From NCBI GenBank assembly GCA_003427395.1, contig BFEA01000277.1, forward strand, positions 163,834 through 189,970: DNA of 26,137 bases, given 5' to 3'. The stretch comes from Chara braunii. Its lineage: Eukaryota; Streptophyta; Charophyceae; Charales; Characeae. The position numbers were made by a program, and so were the translations under genes. Positions 17,782-26,137 of the stretch are shown in pieces. Below the pieces are notes generated by a model. That model did not search any database. It saw only the letters and a program-made list of their open reading frames with translations, and was not told the origin of the DNA. Numbering within the stretch: position 1 is the first letter of the stretch; each line of letters opens with the position of its first letter.

Positions 17782-19845
17782 TTAACCCCGGCTGTGGTTA
17801 AGCATCAACGACTGCCCGACAACTGATACCCTGAGGTGGGCACCAACCACTGCCCTTAGGACCACTTGCACAGTGATGATTTGCAATGATTGTGCAATGC
17901 TGCGATTGGAATTAAACTCCATGAATCTGGTGGGAGAGAAGTTTAATCCTTTCTTCTCGTCATGCTTCATCGTGGAGAAGTGTCCCAGATGTGTGGACGA
18001 GACGGAGAGGGTCATGTTTAGAAAATTGGCCACTATGCCCTGGTTCTCTTCGTCCCTGACCTCGGTCGTTTCTTTCATCTCTATGAACTCCCTTGGGTAG
18101 ATCCAGATTGGATCCGTGGTCTGATCACAATCCGCTCGGAAGAAATCGTGAATGGAGTTGTTATTGAGTGAGCACAGGTCATCCACATACCTGTATGTGT
18201 TGTCAAACTGAGGGACCAGGTGTTTGTTGTCGGAGGTCAGTAGCCTCATCATGGCGTGATATTCGTATTTGAAAAAATAGATATCACACCAGATGGGGGA
18301 GCAGGCCACGCCCATAGGGATACCGAGAACCTGCTTCCATACGCACGCGCCCACTTGAACCAGGCTGTGATCCAGGCACCACGAAATGTCGGAGACCTCG
18401 GCCTCGGTGAAGAACAGCTCCTCAGTAGTGTTCTCCAATCGAGCATCAGTCCAGGACGGGATCATCTTCCCTTGCGCCGTGACCCTTACCTTAATGATGT
18501 CCCTCGAACTCCTATCCCTGCGGTAGATCATGGCCGTCTGCACGAAGAATCTCACCGCCGTCAGCAAGCTGTGCTCCGAGTCATCCGTGGGGATGGTCTC
18601 GAAGCATCTCATAATGTCCGTAGTATAGACAGCGTATACCGACTGCGGAAGGTTTGCCGCGAACTCCCCCACCGATGAGATAGGCCACCACAAATTGGGC
18701 CTTACATCATACTCCGCCTCCATCGCCCTGCTTTTCTCCGAACAGAAGGACTGGACTGATGGGATCAGAAAACGGAGCAGGCAGGCACACAGATCCGCCA
18801 TGGGCGAAACTACCGTATTGGCTGTATTAGTGATCCAACGAAAAGACTGTTTATGGGCTTTGTACACGGTCATTAGGTAAGGCAGAGTGTCGTGTGAGGA
18901 CGGTAGTGCGGGGAGATGTATTAAACTTCCCTTTATGACCGAGATGAGCTGTTCTGGGTCTTCCTGCTGCATGACAAAGTCAGGGCCCAGCAGTCTGCGC
19001 AGTGCAAGCACGTGGATGAAATTAGTGCAAACAAAGGAGGGGGTGTTGGCGGATTTGTCCGTGGGGGATACTAGGAACCTCTGGGTGAGAAACTCTATCT
19101 CCCGTCTCGTGCTCGTCTGATCTATGGGCTCGGCTGAGATGAACCTGTGCCTGCTGATGTATCCGTTCATCTTGCTCTTGGCCCTGTCCAATACGATCTG
19201 CTTGAACTTCCGCCTCTGATGCTCCCTCAGGTTCGCAATGTCGTGGGAGGTCATGATGAGCCTGTCCAATAGCCCACCGAGCTCGAAAAGGGCCTCGTCA
19301 ACGTCAAAGGCCCTGAGCGGAATGTGATTGAGCCCGACCTTGATCATCGCCCGCAGCCTGCAATCGCTCGTTATCCCTGCATCCAGAGTCAGCACGTGTG
19401 TGTGTTCGGCGCCAGGGAGAAGCTCCAAGGTCTTTTCGGAGTGGAATTGCATGTATCTCTCCGCCCTGCAGTGACACTGCGCAGGGTCATAGTGATCCGT
19501 CCAGTGTTCTATGTCAAAGTCCTTGAAGACCTCCTTAGGCCCGCATACATGTGCCGCCACAAGCTTCTCGTATGTCCAGCCAAACACAACCCCCTCCAAC
19601 CATCCTCCAGCCTCGTCCCCCGCCAGCCTCCGTAGGACACCTGTCACCAAGCTTCGCACGGAGAATGCTTCCATGGCCCAGCTGGTATACTTCATGTGTA
19701 GAAACGTGAGGTCCGTCCGCTTCTCCTTGCTCCAAACCCTCCTCCCTGTGGGTAGTACGACCATCCGCCCTCCTCCAGCAGTCTCTCCATACCTGGGGTC
19801 CTGCTGACACGCACGATCGAAAAAACACCATTGCTCATGATGCAT
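17782..19845 (-). CDS. Penelope-like reverse transcriptase (CxC type)
   Basis: A 687-residue RT of the Penelope/telomerase branch, probably copying element RNA at a primed target. N-terminal 100 residues are unassigned. A CxC motif (QCHC, C124 and C126) follows, then HVLTLDAG and GLNHIP (150-175). The fingers segment is LPYLMTVYKAHK (321-332). Motif A is YTTDIMRCF (D410), motif B GIPMGVACSP (508-517) and motif C YRYVDD (551-556; D555, D556). About 95 residues separate A from B, longer than in most RTs, like the insertion-in-fingers domain of telomerase and of Naiad/Chlamys PLEs. No GIY-YIG nuclease is visible in this ORF. The frame is unbroken, so the copy is young or selected. The start is uncertain: the frame stays open upstream through a pyrimidine tract ending GCGCAAAAG just before ATG 19845, which could be a splice acceptor. 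Confidence 0.82.
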   Translation of the reverse strand: MHHEQWCFFDRACQQDPRYGETAGGGRMVVLPTGRRVWSKEKRTDLTFLHMKYTSWAMEAFSVRSLVTGVLRRLAGDEAGGWLEGVVFGWTYEKLVAAHVCGPKEVFKDFDIEHWTDHYDPAQCHCRAERYMQFHSEKTLELLPGAEHTHVLTLDAGITSDCRLRAMIKVGLNHIPLRAFDVDEALFELGGLLDRLIMTSHDIANLREHQRRKFKQIVLDRAKSKMNGYISRHRFISAEPIDQTSTRREIEFLTQRFLVSPTDKSANTPSFVCTNFIHVLALRRLLGPDFVMQQEDPEQLISVIKGSLIHLPALPSSHDTLPYLMTVYKAHKQSFRWITNTANTVVSPMADLCACLLRFLIPSVQSFCSEKSRAMEAEYDVRPNLWWPISSVGEFAANLPQSVYAVYTTDIMRCFETIPTDDSEHSLLTAVRFFVQTAMIYRRDRSSRDIIKVRVTAQGKMIPSWTDARLENTTEELFFTEAEVSDISWCLDHSLVQVGACVWKQVLGIPMGVACSPIWCDIYFFKYEYHAMMRLLTSDNKHLVPQFDNTYRYVDDLCSLNNNSIHDFFRADCDQTTDPIWIYPREFIEMKETTEVRDEENQGIVANFLNMTLSVSSTHLGHFSTMKHDEKKGLNFSPTRFMEFNSNRSIAQSLQIITVQVVLRAVVGAHLRVSVVGQSLMLNHSRG

Positions 19846-19966
19846 CTTTTGCGCAAAAGAAAGGGGAAAAAAAGGGGGGAGAAGAGAGAGAGAGAGAGGG
19901 GAAAGAAAATGAAAAGGAAAAAGGCGGGAAAAAGGAAAAAAGAACGAATGCCGGCGAGAGAAAAGA
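19846..19966 (-). other. Polypyrimidine stretch upstream of the RT, possible intron end
   Basis: On the minus strand this is C/T-rich with few A or G, including CTCTCTCTCTC, ending in AG directly before the RT ATG. It resembles the 3' end of an intron. I see no good matching 5' splice site in the ORF upstream, so splicing is unproven. Confidence 0.4.
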
Positions 19967-21076
19967 TCAACGCGAGGGAGAGGGGCCCGGGAATAGGACA
20001 GAAGCTCGCTGCTGATTTTTCATGGCGAGCCGACTGCTGCGCTGCTGCCGCTTGAGAGCCTCGGTCTGAGTCTCCTCCCATATTGCGAGTGAACCGAGTC
20101 GACGCCCAATATCGTCCGGTGATCTCCTTTTTCCGTTCCTAGGTGGAATGTGTGCCTGCCCTGGCCGGGCTGCCACAGGAGTGCTGAATCCCGAGCCCCC
20201 CTGCTGCGCTGTCGTGAGTTGTGAATCGCCCTGTAGTGCCGCGGTAGGTAACTGCTGCATCACATGTTCCAAAGCTGCTCCTCCCCCTGCCTGTTGGTGC
20301 TCCACTCTCTCCTCCTCAATGAACTGCTGCTGCAAGCGATCGTTCCGCGCCTGCCTCCGCCTACCCTCCTCCCCGAGGTCCTGTTGCTGATGCTCCTGCG
20401 GCGGCGTACCCCCCGCCTGCTGGTCCTGCCGCTGTCGCAGCTGTGCTTGTGCTGCGGCCATGTTTCTCTCGTTGATGAGAGCCGCGCGTTGCCGTGCCAC
20501 CGCTGGTGCTTCCCCGTTATTTGCATTCCTGTTGGCGGGCGAAAAGTTGATCCTGGCTTGGCCTTGGATCTGCTCACGCGGGGCCCTTTGTCTCACGGCT
20601 GGGGTCACCCTCCTGGGTATGGCAGGGATCCTCGTGGGAAGCAGGATCCTGCCGATCGCCGAGGGGAGCTGGTGCCTCCACATCCTTTCATCCTTGATGA
20701 CTTCCTCCGCATTGAGCTGGTCACTCGTTTCGAGGCTTTTGACGAAGTCCACCATGATCTCTCTGATGAACATGAAGATGATGCAGCCGATGATCGCATC
20801 TTTCCACGTCGTTCTTAGGTAATGGACTAACATCGACGTGCGGACCTTGGTAGAGGACATGCTGGGGAATAGGACGTCAGGATGTGCCAACAGATGCCAA
20901 ATGGCGTGATCCACCCAGAGAGGTCCCCCTGGACAGTCTCTGTCTTCGTCGCTGCGCTTGCAGCTGCACTTTAAGTACGGTCGCCCAACACTCCGCACCT
21001 TCCTCAGATTCCTGAGATCCAGGATGGTGGCTGCTTGATCGCCTTGTGCCACATCACGGGCGCTGTCTGGCCACAT
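19967..21076 (-). CDS. Uncharacterised Gln-rich ORF upstream of the RT
   Basis: A 369-codon open frame, not recognised. It opens with a Cys pair (YLKCSCKRS, about residues 38-46) and GGPLWVDHAIWHLLAHP. A hydrophobic segment follows (IIGCIIFMFIREIM, about 103-116), then a basic/Pro linker and a long Gln/Arg/Ala-rich region (210-300) such as QARNDRLQQQFIEEERVEHQ, likely helical. The frame overlaps the upstream ORF (21004-21756) by 73 bases in another frame, so the two are probably joined by splicing or a frameshift. Same strand and position suggest it belongs to the RT element as a first ORF, but this could be host sequence. Confidence 0.5.
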   Translation of the reverse strand: MWPDSARDVAQGDQAATILDLRNLRKVRSVGRPYLKCSCKRSDEDRDCPGGPLWVDHAIWHLLAHPDVLFPSMSSTKVRTSMLVHYLRTTWKDAIIGCIIFMFIREIMVDFVKSLETSDQLNAEEVIKDERMWRHQLPSAIGRILLPTRIPAIPRRVTPAVRQRAPREQIQGQARINFSPANRNANNGEAPAVARQRAALINERNMAAAQAQLRQRQDQQAGGTPPQEHQQQDLGEEGRRRQARNDRLQQQFIEEERVEHQQAGGGAALEHVMQQLPTAALQGDSQLTTAQQGGSGFSTPVAARPGQAHIPPRNGKRRSPDDIGRRLGSLAIWEETQTEALKRQQRSSRLAMKNQQRASVLFPGPSPSR

Positions 21077-21756
21077 TTCTCCAGGTCAACATAGCTCATC
21101 AGAGGGAAGGATAAGTCGTTGGGAGAGAAAGGGCTCACTGACTTACCACAATATTTCAGCTGCGCGGTGTAAGCTAGGGGCCTAGGAGCCGCTATGCGCC
21201 TCAGCGGGGTTTGCTGCATCGTGGCGGAAATGGCCGCAATGGCTTGCTCCATCTCCACCATCTCCACATCGTTGATATCCAGCGCTTGGCACGCAGCATG
21301 CGGCAGGGGGGCAGGCCCCTGAGGCGCCCGAGGGGGGTGCGGGGGGGGCGTGGCAGGAAGCAAATTCCTCAAATGCGCGTCACTCAGCCCCCATGCCTTG
21401 AGCAAGATCTGTTCCGCTCTTGCCGCACTCTTCGTCAGCTGCGCGCATTCCCTAGCATACTCTTCTTTTCTAGCTTCGAGCTCGGTTCCTAACTTCTCCA
21501 CTTCTCCCCGAAAGGAAGCTCTATTGCTATCCCATGCCATCGCCATCCTCGCCAAATCACTAAACCCAATCATTTCGAAAAAATTAGGAAAGGCCCCCGA
21601 ATCCCACACCAATTTTATCACCTCCATGCTCTCGGGTTTCATACACGTAATCAGGGCCTGCGCTGGTTTACTGGGCCAGGGACACTGTTCGAGCCACGGG
21701 AATCTCTCGATGACCTCGTTCCACCATCCACCAGGAAAGCCTTCATCCGGCGTGAT
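21004..21756 (-). CDS. Uncharacterised ORF, probable exon starting at a splice acceptor
   Basis: Open frame starting after a strong acceptor (GCTTGTGCAG at 21757) with ITPDEGFPGGWWNEVIERF; the in-frame ATG at 21810 lies in the presumed intron. It has a Trp-rich start, a predicted coiled coil (FRGEVEKLGTELEARKEEYA and onward), a Pro-rich stretch (PPPHPPRAPQGPAPLP) and an acidic helix (DVEMVEMEQAIAAISA). No family recognised. A GTAAGT at about 21146 on the minus strand could be a donor, but the frame stays open past it. The frame ends at 21004 while the next ORF already runs, implying a join in 21004-21076. Confidence 0.5.
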   Translation of the reverse strand: MTPDEGFPGGWWNEVIERFPWLEQCPWPSKPAQALITCMKPESMEVIKLVWDSGAFPNFFEMIGFSDLARMAMAWDSNRASFRGEVEKLGTELEARKEEYARECAQLTKSAARAEQILLKAWGLSDAHLRNLLPATPPPHPPRAPQGPAPLPHAACQALDINDVEMVEMEQAIAAISATMQQTPLRRIAAPRPLAYTAQLKYCGKSVSPFSPNDLSFPLMSYVDLEKCGQTAPVMWHKAIKQPPSWISGI

Positions 21757-21870
21757 CTGCACAAGCAACGACACAGAGGAAAAAATACAAGGGGAAACAC
21801 GGGAAAACAACGGTGGGAGGAAAAAAACAAAGGGAGAAGGATACGGGGGAAGGACAAAAAAAGTTGGGGC
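21757..21870 (-). other. Probable intron 3' end (pyrimidine tract and acceptor)
   Basis: The minus strand is T/C-rich for about 100 bases and ends TTGCTTGTGCAG before coding-like sequence. This is the clearest acceptor-like site in the window. Confidence 0.55.
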
Positions 21871-22003
21871 GTAGCGCTAAACCTCGTTATCACACCGCCG
21901 TTATCAGCCGATACCCCTTCTTTCACTACACCAACAAGACTTTCGATGCCACCTCATTACCCACTTTTCCAAGCTTCGTCGCCACTTCCTCTGCGTCCCG
22001 TGA

Positions 22004-22315
22004 TCACGGCGTCCAAGCTTTTCTCGAGGTGTGGCGGGTGGGGGCACCCACCAGCTGCACTGCGGGGATAATCCCACCCGTGTGTGTTTTGAGTGTGTGC
22101 ATTACAAGCACGCCAAGGCAAGAAAACCTATGCCTGGCCAATTCTCCGATTTTTACATCGGCACACCCTTTAGCTTGGGAATCATCGCAAGTATGGCATC
22201 AGCTTTTGTCGTGGAAAAACGACATCTACTCATGGTTCAGTGTATTGAGCGAATCATAGGTCAGGTCGCTGTTGCAGGTCGCGGTTGCGATAGGCCAGCA
22301 AGTGCTCCCGAGTGA
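22004..22315 (+). other. Plus-strand open frame, uncertain coding
   Basis: An open frame without an early ATG (first GTG at 22031) reading through HCGDNPTRVCFECVHYKHAK (a possible CxxC) and FYIGTPFSLGIIASMASAFV. Composition is protein-like, but I recognise no family, and no clear splice or start signals bound it. It may be an exon or chance. Confidence 0.25.
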
Positions 22316-22316
22316 G

Positions 22317-22945
22317 TCTCCTATGATCACTCGCCAATCGTCACCATTGGAAGAGAGAGTTTACAATACCCCAACCCACCCCCGGAGCAAAGAATCGCAG
22401 AAAGCTACTGTGTAACGTTATAAATGGTGCTAATCCCATAGATGGACCGAGACCGACACACGATTGCAAAGGACCTTCCAGGCAGGGTTTCTGGGTTGGC
22501 CTGCCATGGCTGTCGCTCTAGCGCTCTTGCTATGACGGTGCACGTGGCCCACCGCATCTCGAGGGCTTTTTTAGGAGAAGGTCAATAGAGGCGTGAGTAG
22601 TATCAAGCATCTAGGGGTTGAATCCTGTTTCTCAGAGCGGTGAATGGGTTATAGTACCCGTCAGGCTTTTTAGGCCCTCCGGGGGATTACTCCAACCCAT
22701 CCTCAAAACCTCAACAGAATGCATCATGCTGCTGTTAGCAACCCATTCATAAACTACGCAAGTGATTACACGCAAGATCACACGCATGCATGGGGGGGCA
22801 TCAACCGCATCGTCTTTTCATGAAAAAAGAAGAAGAAAAACGAAGAGAAAAGAAAAAAGGAAAAAATGAAGGAAGAAGGAAGAAAGTAGACGGAAGAAGA
22901 AGAAGAGAGAAGAAGATCGTGAAAAAAATTGTGCGTGACTTCAAG
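22317..22945. other. Gene-free stretch ending in AG-rich low complexity
   Basis: No convincing ORF. From about 22817 to 22930 the plus strand is almost all purine (GAAGAAG, AAAAAGG types). Confidence 0.5.
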
Positions 22946-23336
22946 AGATCATTCACAATCCATAGCCGATGCTACATTATTCATCAAATCCATCACAAGC
23001 CAAACCAACTGACTCGTTAAGATTGGAAAAGCCTGACAAAAAGATGACGAAAAGACGCTTCTCGAAAAAACGAGCCATACAACACCTTCCCTGAGGCCTT
23101 TCTGCCGCCTACCACAAGCGGCTTCATCAGAGGGAAAACTTTTCCTTTGTCGTCGGAAAAGGGAGGAGGATGGAAGGAAGGATTGTGGAAGAAGGGGGGG
23201 AACTACACACACATACAGTCGAGGGGGTTCACACAGGGAGGCGTAAAAAGAAGCTCGCGGTGCGCGCAGAAGGGGGTAGGGGAATGGGGGGGTAGGGGGG
23301 ATGCCTCTCATCCGTCTCTCTCTCTGCGAAGGTTCG

Positions 23337-23882
23337 TCACAAGCTTACATATGCCGCAATCACTCCGCCCACTGCCAAAGTCAAGAACAGCGAAGCATAG
23401 CTGATCGTGAGGTAAATCATCCCGGCGGCTTGCCTCGCCGGTGCTAACAACAAGTGTTCCGACTGGCAAGCCCATACTGCTATGCCGCAAATGACGGCAT
23501 TCGGTAAGACAGCCAAGACGAAGACGATCGTGACAAAAGTCACAAGCGCCTTGCTCAGGGATGCTGCCTGCTTGCCAGGGTGGAGGGGGTGCGAGGGATT
23601 CTGCACATCTCCTGCAAGGGGGGGATCTTGCGCGGGGGGCAAGTGCACGGGTGTCAGGGGGGTGGTGGGAGGGGGTTCGTGCGAGCAAGATGATGCTAGT
23701 TCAGCAGACAGGACATGAGTACACTCCGTTGCTGCGTGGGGGGGTAGGGTGGCGTGAGAGCTCGGGACCGGGAGGGCCGCAATGAAGCATAGGAGCGCTA
23801 TACAAGTTAGCAGAGCTAGGTAGGCTATGAAAGCGCATGTGGACGCTGCGCAAGCTCCCTGCATCTCATCATGATCGGCCAT
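23337..23882 (-). CDS. Probable three-pass membrane protein, uncharacterised
   Basis: A 181-codon frame from ATG 23882. Three hydrophobic segments are evident: about 16-39 (FIAYLALLTCIALLCFIAAL), 111-137 (ALVTFVTIVFVLAVLPNAVI and onward) and 150-178 (MIYLTISYASLFLTLAVGGV and onward). A Pro/His-rich loop (40-103) lies between the first two. Family not recognised. The frame ends AYVSL-stop, but the bases TATGTAAGC there look like a 5' splice site (donor near 23345), and a pyrimidine-rich run with AAAG follows on the same strand (23140-23200), so this may be one exon of a longer protein. It is the best host-gene candidate here, though it could also belong to the mobile sequences. Confidence 0.45.
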   Translation of the reverse strand: MADHDEMQGACAASTCAFIAYLALLTCIALLCFIAALPVPSSHATLPPHAATECTHVLSAELASSCSHEPPPTTPLTPVHLPPAQDPPLAGDVQNPSHPLHPGKQAASLSKALVTFVTIVFVLAVLPNAVICGIAVWACQSEHLLLAPARQAAGMIYLTISYASLFLTLAVGGVIAAYVSL

Positions 23883-24421
23883 GCTGGCTGTGTGCTGCTG
23901 CCGTTGCTGCGTGTGATCGGGTCACCCATAGAAAGTACACTGTTGGAGTTATACCACTTCTTCGCCGTTGGCCGGCTCTTCCAGGAGATCAAGATCCACG
24001 AGGAAGTCCATTCCGACCGATCGTCGCCGCACACTAATGCAAACACTCCTGCTCATCTGGTCGAATGAGTTCACCATTATCCCCGCTCCCAATCACACCA
24101 AAACAACCATTGATGCGTTCTGACAGTGCCCCCTGCCCATTTAAACCAACAATGATACTGCTGTGAAACATCGAGAACCCGCTCCGCCTGGTCACTCTTC
24201 GTATCGCCCACCAGTTGCCCGCTTCCCGCTGCGCGGAAAGCATTGGCGCCAAAAACATTCGCGCCGAAAACATCGATAGCCCATGCAAACATCGAACTTC
24301 GTGTCTTAAGCTTCTTCCTGCCTCGCCCCTCTGCGTCGCTAATCTCCGGAATCAAACTATTCGAAAATCGAACGGAGCCAACCGTAAAGTTGCTCAAAAG
24401 ACGCTATCCCCCCGATACTAC

Positions 24422-24634
24422 CCTGCTTCAAAAAGGGTCGCATCCGAACCTCCTCGGTTTCTCAACAGTACCCTGTGCCACGCCGCCTGCCACCCGCGGG
24501 TACCCCTTCGTCGCCCACATCCGAAGGGACTGGGATGAGCAAGACTCGTCATCTCCCGAGGATTCTCGGCTGCCCAAGTGGCGACGGCCGTGTTCCCTCT
24601 GGCGTAACTCCCGGAGTTGGTGGAGGCAATTTTC
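24422..24634 (-). other. Candidate internal exon, minus strand
   Basis: Bounded by a pyrimidine tract ending GATGACGTAG (acceptor) and by CAGG|GTAGTA (weak donor). Joined in phase to the candidate exon at 24864-24910 it stays open throughout, with protein-like segments such as GNTAVATWAAENPREMTSLA. No family recognised; a second frame is also open, which lowers confidence. Confidence 0.25.
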
Positions 24635-24642
24635 CTACGTCA

Positions 24643-24735
24643 TCAAAAGAAGAAAAGAAGGAAAAAGAAGGAAAAAGGGGAAAAAAAGAAAGAAAAAAGA
24701 AAAAACGAAACACAACAGCAGAAACAGACAAAAAA
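24643..24735. repeat. AG-rich low-complexity tract
   Basis: Almost pure A and G on the plus strand (AAAGAAGG types); polypyrimidine on the minus strand. Confidence 0.85.
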
Positions 24736-24863
24736 CGGGGCAGAACGCAAAAAGACTACACGTACTGTAAAGGACCCGTCCCCTACGTGTTAGTATACTT
24801 GAAGCTCGTTCCCTGGTCGTTTCGACTCTCCGAAACGAGGGCGTGCGACGGCAGGGCAATCAC

Positions 24864-24910
24864 CTGTCCGTTCGCCTCTTCGTGATTTCCCCTGAATCTC
24901 CCTCGATCAT
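24864..24910 (-). other. Candidate exon with ATG and CAG|GTGATT donor
   Basis: Encodes MIEGDSGEITKRRTD and ends at a plausible 5' splice site. It is in phase with the candidate exon at 24422-24634 across a pyrimidine-rich gap. Evidence is splice-signal style only. Confidence 0.22.
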
Positions 24911-24960
24911 GTTGATTCGAGGGGGATCTGTTGTGCGGTCGGACAGTGATGCCCGATCGC

Positions 24961-25090
24961 TTATTAAAAAAGGAGGGAATCAAAAAAAGGGGGTGAAAGA
25001 AAAAAGAAAAAAGAAAAAAAGAAAAAAAGGGGGGCAAAGGAGAGAATCAAAAACGAAAAAAAGGGAACGTCAAAAAAGGGAAGGGGGATA
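24961..25090. repeat. AG-rich low-complexity tract
   Basis: Runs of A with G interruptions on the plus strand; the Lys/Arg-rich ORFs here are artefacts. Confidence 0.85.
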
Positions 25091-25198
25091 GGGGTAAAGG
25101 TTCATGGGGGGTCCGCCAAACTCGCCTTCCCCTTGGGGGATGCCAGGGCTGTCCCTTCGATCCCCCTGCTCCCTCTCAGCTTCTCTCCCTTCCGACCC

Positions 25199-25202
<4 letters not shown>

Positions 25203-25253
<51 letters not shown>

Positions 25254-25319
25254 CTGTGCGTCTGTATGTGTGTATGTGTGTATATGTGTATGTATGTATG
25301 CGTCTGTGTGTGCGTGTGT
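25203..25319. repeat. (GT)n microsatellite, degenerate to the right
   Basis: Pure GT dinucleotides to about 25249, then GTAT/GTCT variants to 25319. Confidence 0.96.
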
Positions 25320-25488
25320 TCCTGTGAGTGGAACGGCAATACCATAATAATATGGGAAACGAACAGACCATCTCACGTGCTCACCACTTAATCTTGCATC
25401 CATGTGCACATTTGGCCAGTGTAACAGGCCAATCCATCGTCGCGAAAAAGCATAAGCAATATTGTCAGGAAGGCTGCGCATGTCAAAT

Positions 25489-25498
25489 GGGGGGGGGG

Positions 25499-25562
<64 letters not shown>
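25489..25562. repeat. G12 run followed by (GA)n microsatellite
   Basis: Twelve G (25489-25500), then AG/GA dinucleotides to 25562. Arg-Glu and Leu-Ser ORFs through it are artefacts. Confidence 0.97.
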
Positions 25563-25565
<3 letters not shown>

Positions 25566-25824
25566 GAGTGGGAGGAGGAGAAAGATAGGAGGAAATGAGA
25601 GAGAGAGGTGTAATGACCCGCCAAAAACACAGACTGAGAACACTGCTGATTTCTGGGATTTGCCGCTCGAATGAATGCCTTGCTGAAATTCCCGATTCTG
25701 CTGTGATTTCCATGTCTGTGTGTGTGCCTGCCTGCTGGTTTGCATGCCTGCCTGAGTGCTTGTCGGTTGAGTGTGTGTATGACCCGCAAGGGTACTTGTT
25801 GGTTGAAGGGCCCCGCAGGGCAGG

Positions 25825-25841
25825 TACTTACCTGTGGCCAT
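25825..25841 (-). other. ATG followed by a consensus 5' splice site
   Basis: The minus strand reads ATGGCCACAG|GTAAGTA, a start codon in good context and a near-perfect donor. It could begin a short first exon of a minus-strand gene. No supporting exon is proven. Confidence 0.3.
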
Positions 25842-25860
25842 GACTTTGAGGGTTGCAGGG

Positions 25861-26068
25861 GGGAAAACACTCAAGTAGCGGGGGTAGGCCCGCAACACTT
25901 AGAACAGCGGGAAAAAACACTCAAGTAGCAGGTAGGCCGGTACCATTCAAGTAGTGGTAGGAGTGTCGGGTACTGGAGGCCGAGCAGAAGAAGACAAAAA
26001 GTTGGCATTTTTAGAGGCCCAGTCGCGGTAGGATAGCGGTTGGCCGGTACCAGTCCAAGTAGCCCGGG
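25861..26068. repeat. CAAGTAG-containing tandem repeat, four copies
   Basis: AAAACACTCAAGTAGC...GGTAGGCC occurs at 25864 and 25914 (period about 49 bp); shorter versions are GGTACCATTCAAGTAG (25939) and GGTACCAGTCCAAGTAG (26046). Confidence 0.7.
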
Positions 26069-26074
26069 TCTAGG

Positions 26075-26128
26075 GCCTGTACGGAGGATGGCAGAGCCTG
26101 CACGGAGGATAGCAGAGCCTGCAATGAT
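26075..26128. repeat. 24-bp tandem repeat at the right edge
   Basis: Units of the form GCCTG(C/T)ACGGAGGAT(A/G)GCAGA repeat twice with a partial third copy. Confidence 0.75.
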
Positions 26129-26137
26129 GTTTCCCTC

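Noticed and set aside
18256-18678. Plus-strand ORF opposite the RT
   Set aside because: Antisense shadow of a clearly coding RT frame with intact catalytic motifs.
19692-20081. Minus-strand ORF with a hydrophobic Phe/Leu stretch
   Set aside because: The hydrophobic part is the polypyrimidine tract read in frame, and the rest overlaps the RT and Gln-rich ORFs out of frame.
24815-24840. Hairpin CGTTTCG/CGAAACG as a ribozyme or terminator
   Set aside because: A 7-bp inverted repeat with no CTGATGA core and no T-run; explained by chance.

Overview
This window looks like repeat-dense plant-lineage nuclear DNA, most likely from a streptophyte green alga such as Chara. Evidence: long microsatellites (AT, AG, CT, GT), a Ty3/gypsy retrotransposon primed by initiator tRNA-Met (PBS TGGTATCGGAGC), and Gag fragments (for example MVTLRSGTSTTPY followed by a K/E-rich coiled coil) that I remember as common in Chara braunii annotation. 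The organism call rests on memory and is unchecked. No host gene of recognised function is visible.

The layout reads as nested insertions. (1) The oldest layer is an (AT)n/(AG)n microsatellite (1-97, and short AT runs near 17400-17614) that received several truncated copies of the tail of a Penelope-like element (PLE); one tail copy is now split between 98-114 and 17228-17340. (2) A minus-strand Ty3/gypsy element (115-17227) landed in that tail copy. Its 5-bp duplications (TGCCT / TGCTC) match TGCCC at the empty site in two sister copies. It has LTRs at 115-614 + 9488-9942 and 16281-17227, PBS, TATA box, and broken gag-PR-RT-RNase H-IN. (3) An 8,869-bp insert (615-9483) with TGTCG...CGACA ends and a CCGG target duplication then split the left LTR. 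It has no recognisable protein gene but carries a striking array of 23 hairpins (2825-4425) with one invariant loop and co-varying arms.

Right of the Ty3 element, 17233-17745 holds five tail copies of the PLE, four in direct order and one inverted. Two contain an intact 60-nt type III hammerhead ribozyme. They abut the 3' end of a 687-codon minus-strand reverse transcriptase (17782-19845) with a CxC motif, a long insert between RT motifs A and B, and YVDD. Upstream on the same strand are two overlapping ORFs (19967-21756) of unknown function, separated by polypyrimidine/AG stretches that look like introns.

The last 4 kb (22-26.1 kb) is AG-rich low-complexity DNA with a probable three-pass membrane protein ORF (23337-23882, minus), weak exon candidates on the minus strand, GT and GA microsatellites, and short tandem repeats at the right edge. 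The strongest candidates for something undescribed are the hammerhead-bearing, CxC-type PLE and the covarying hairpin array.
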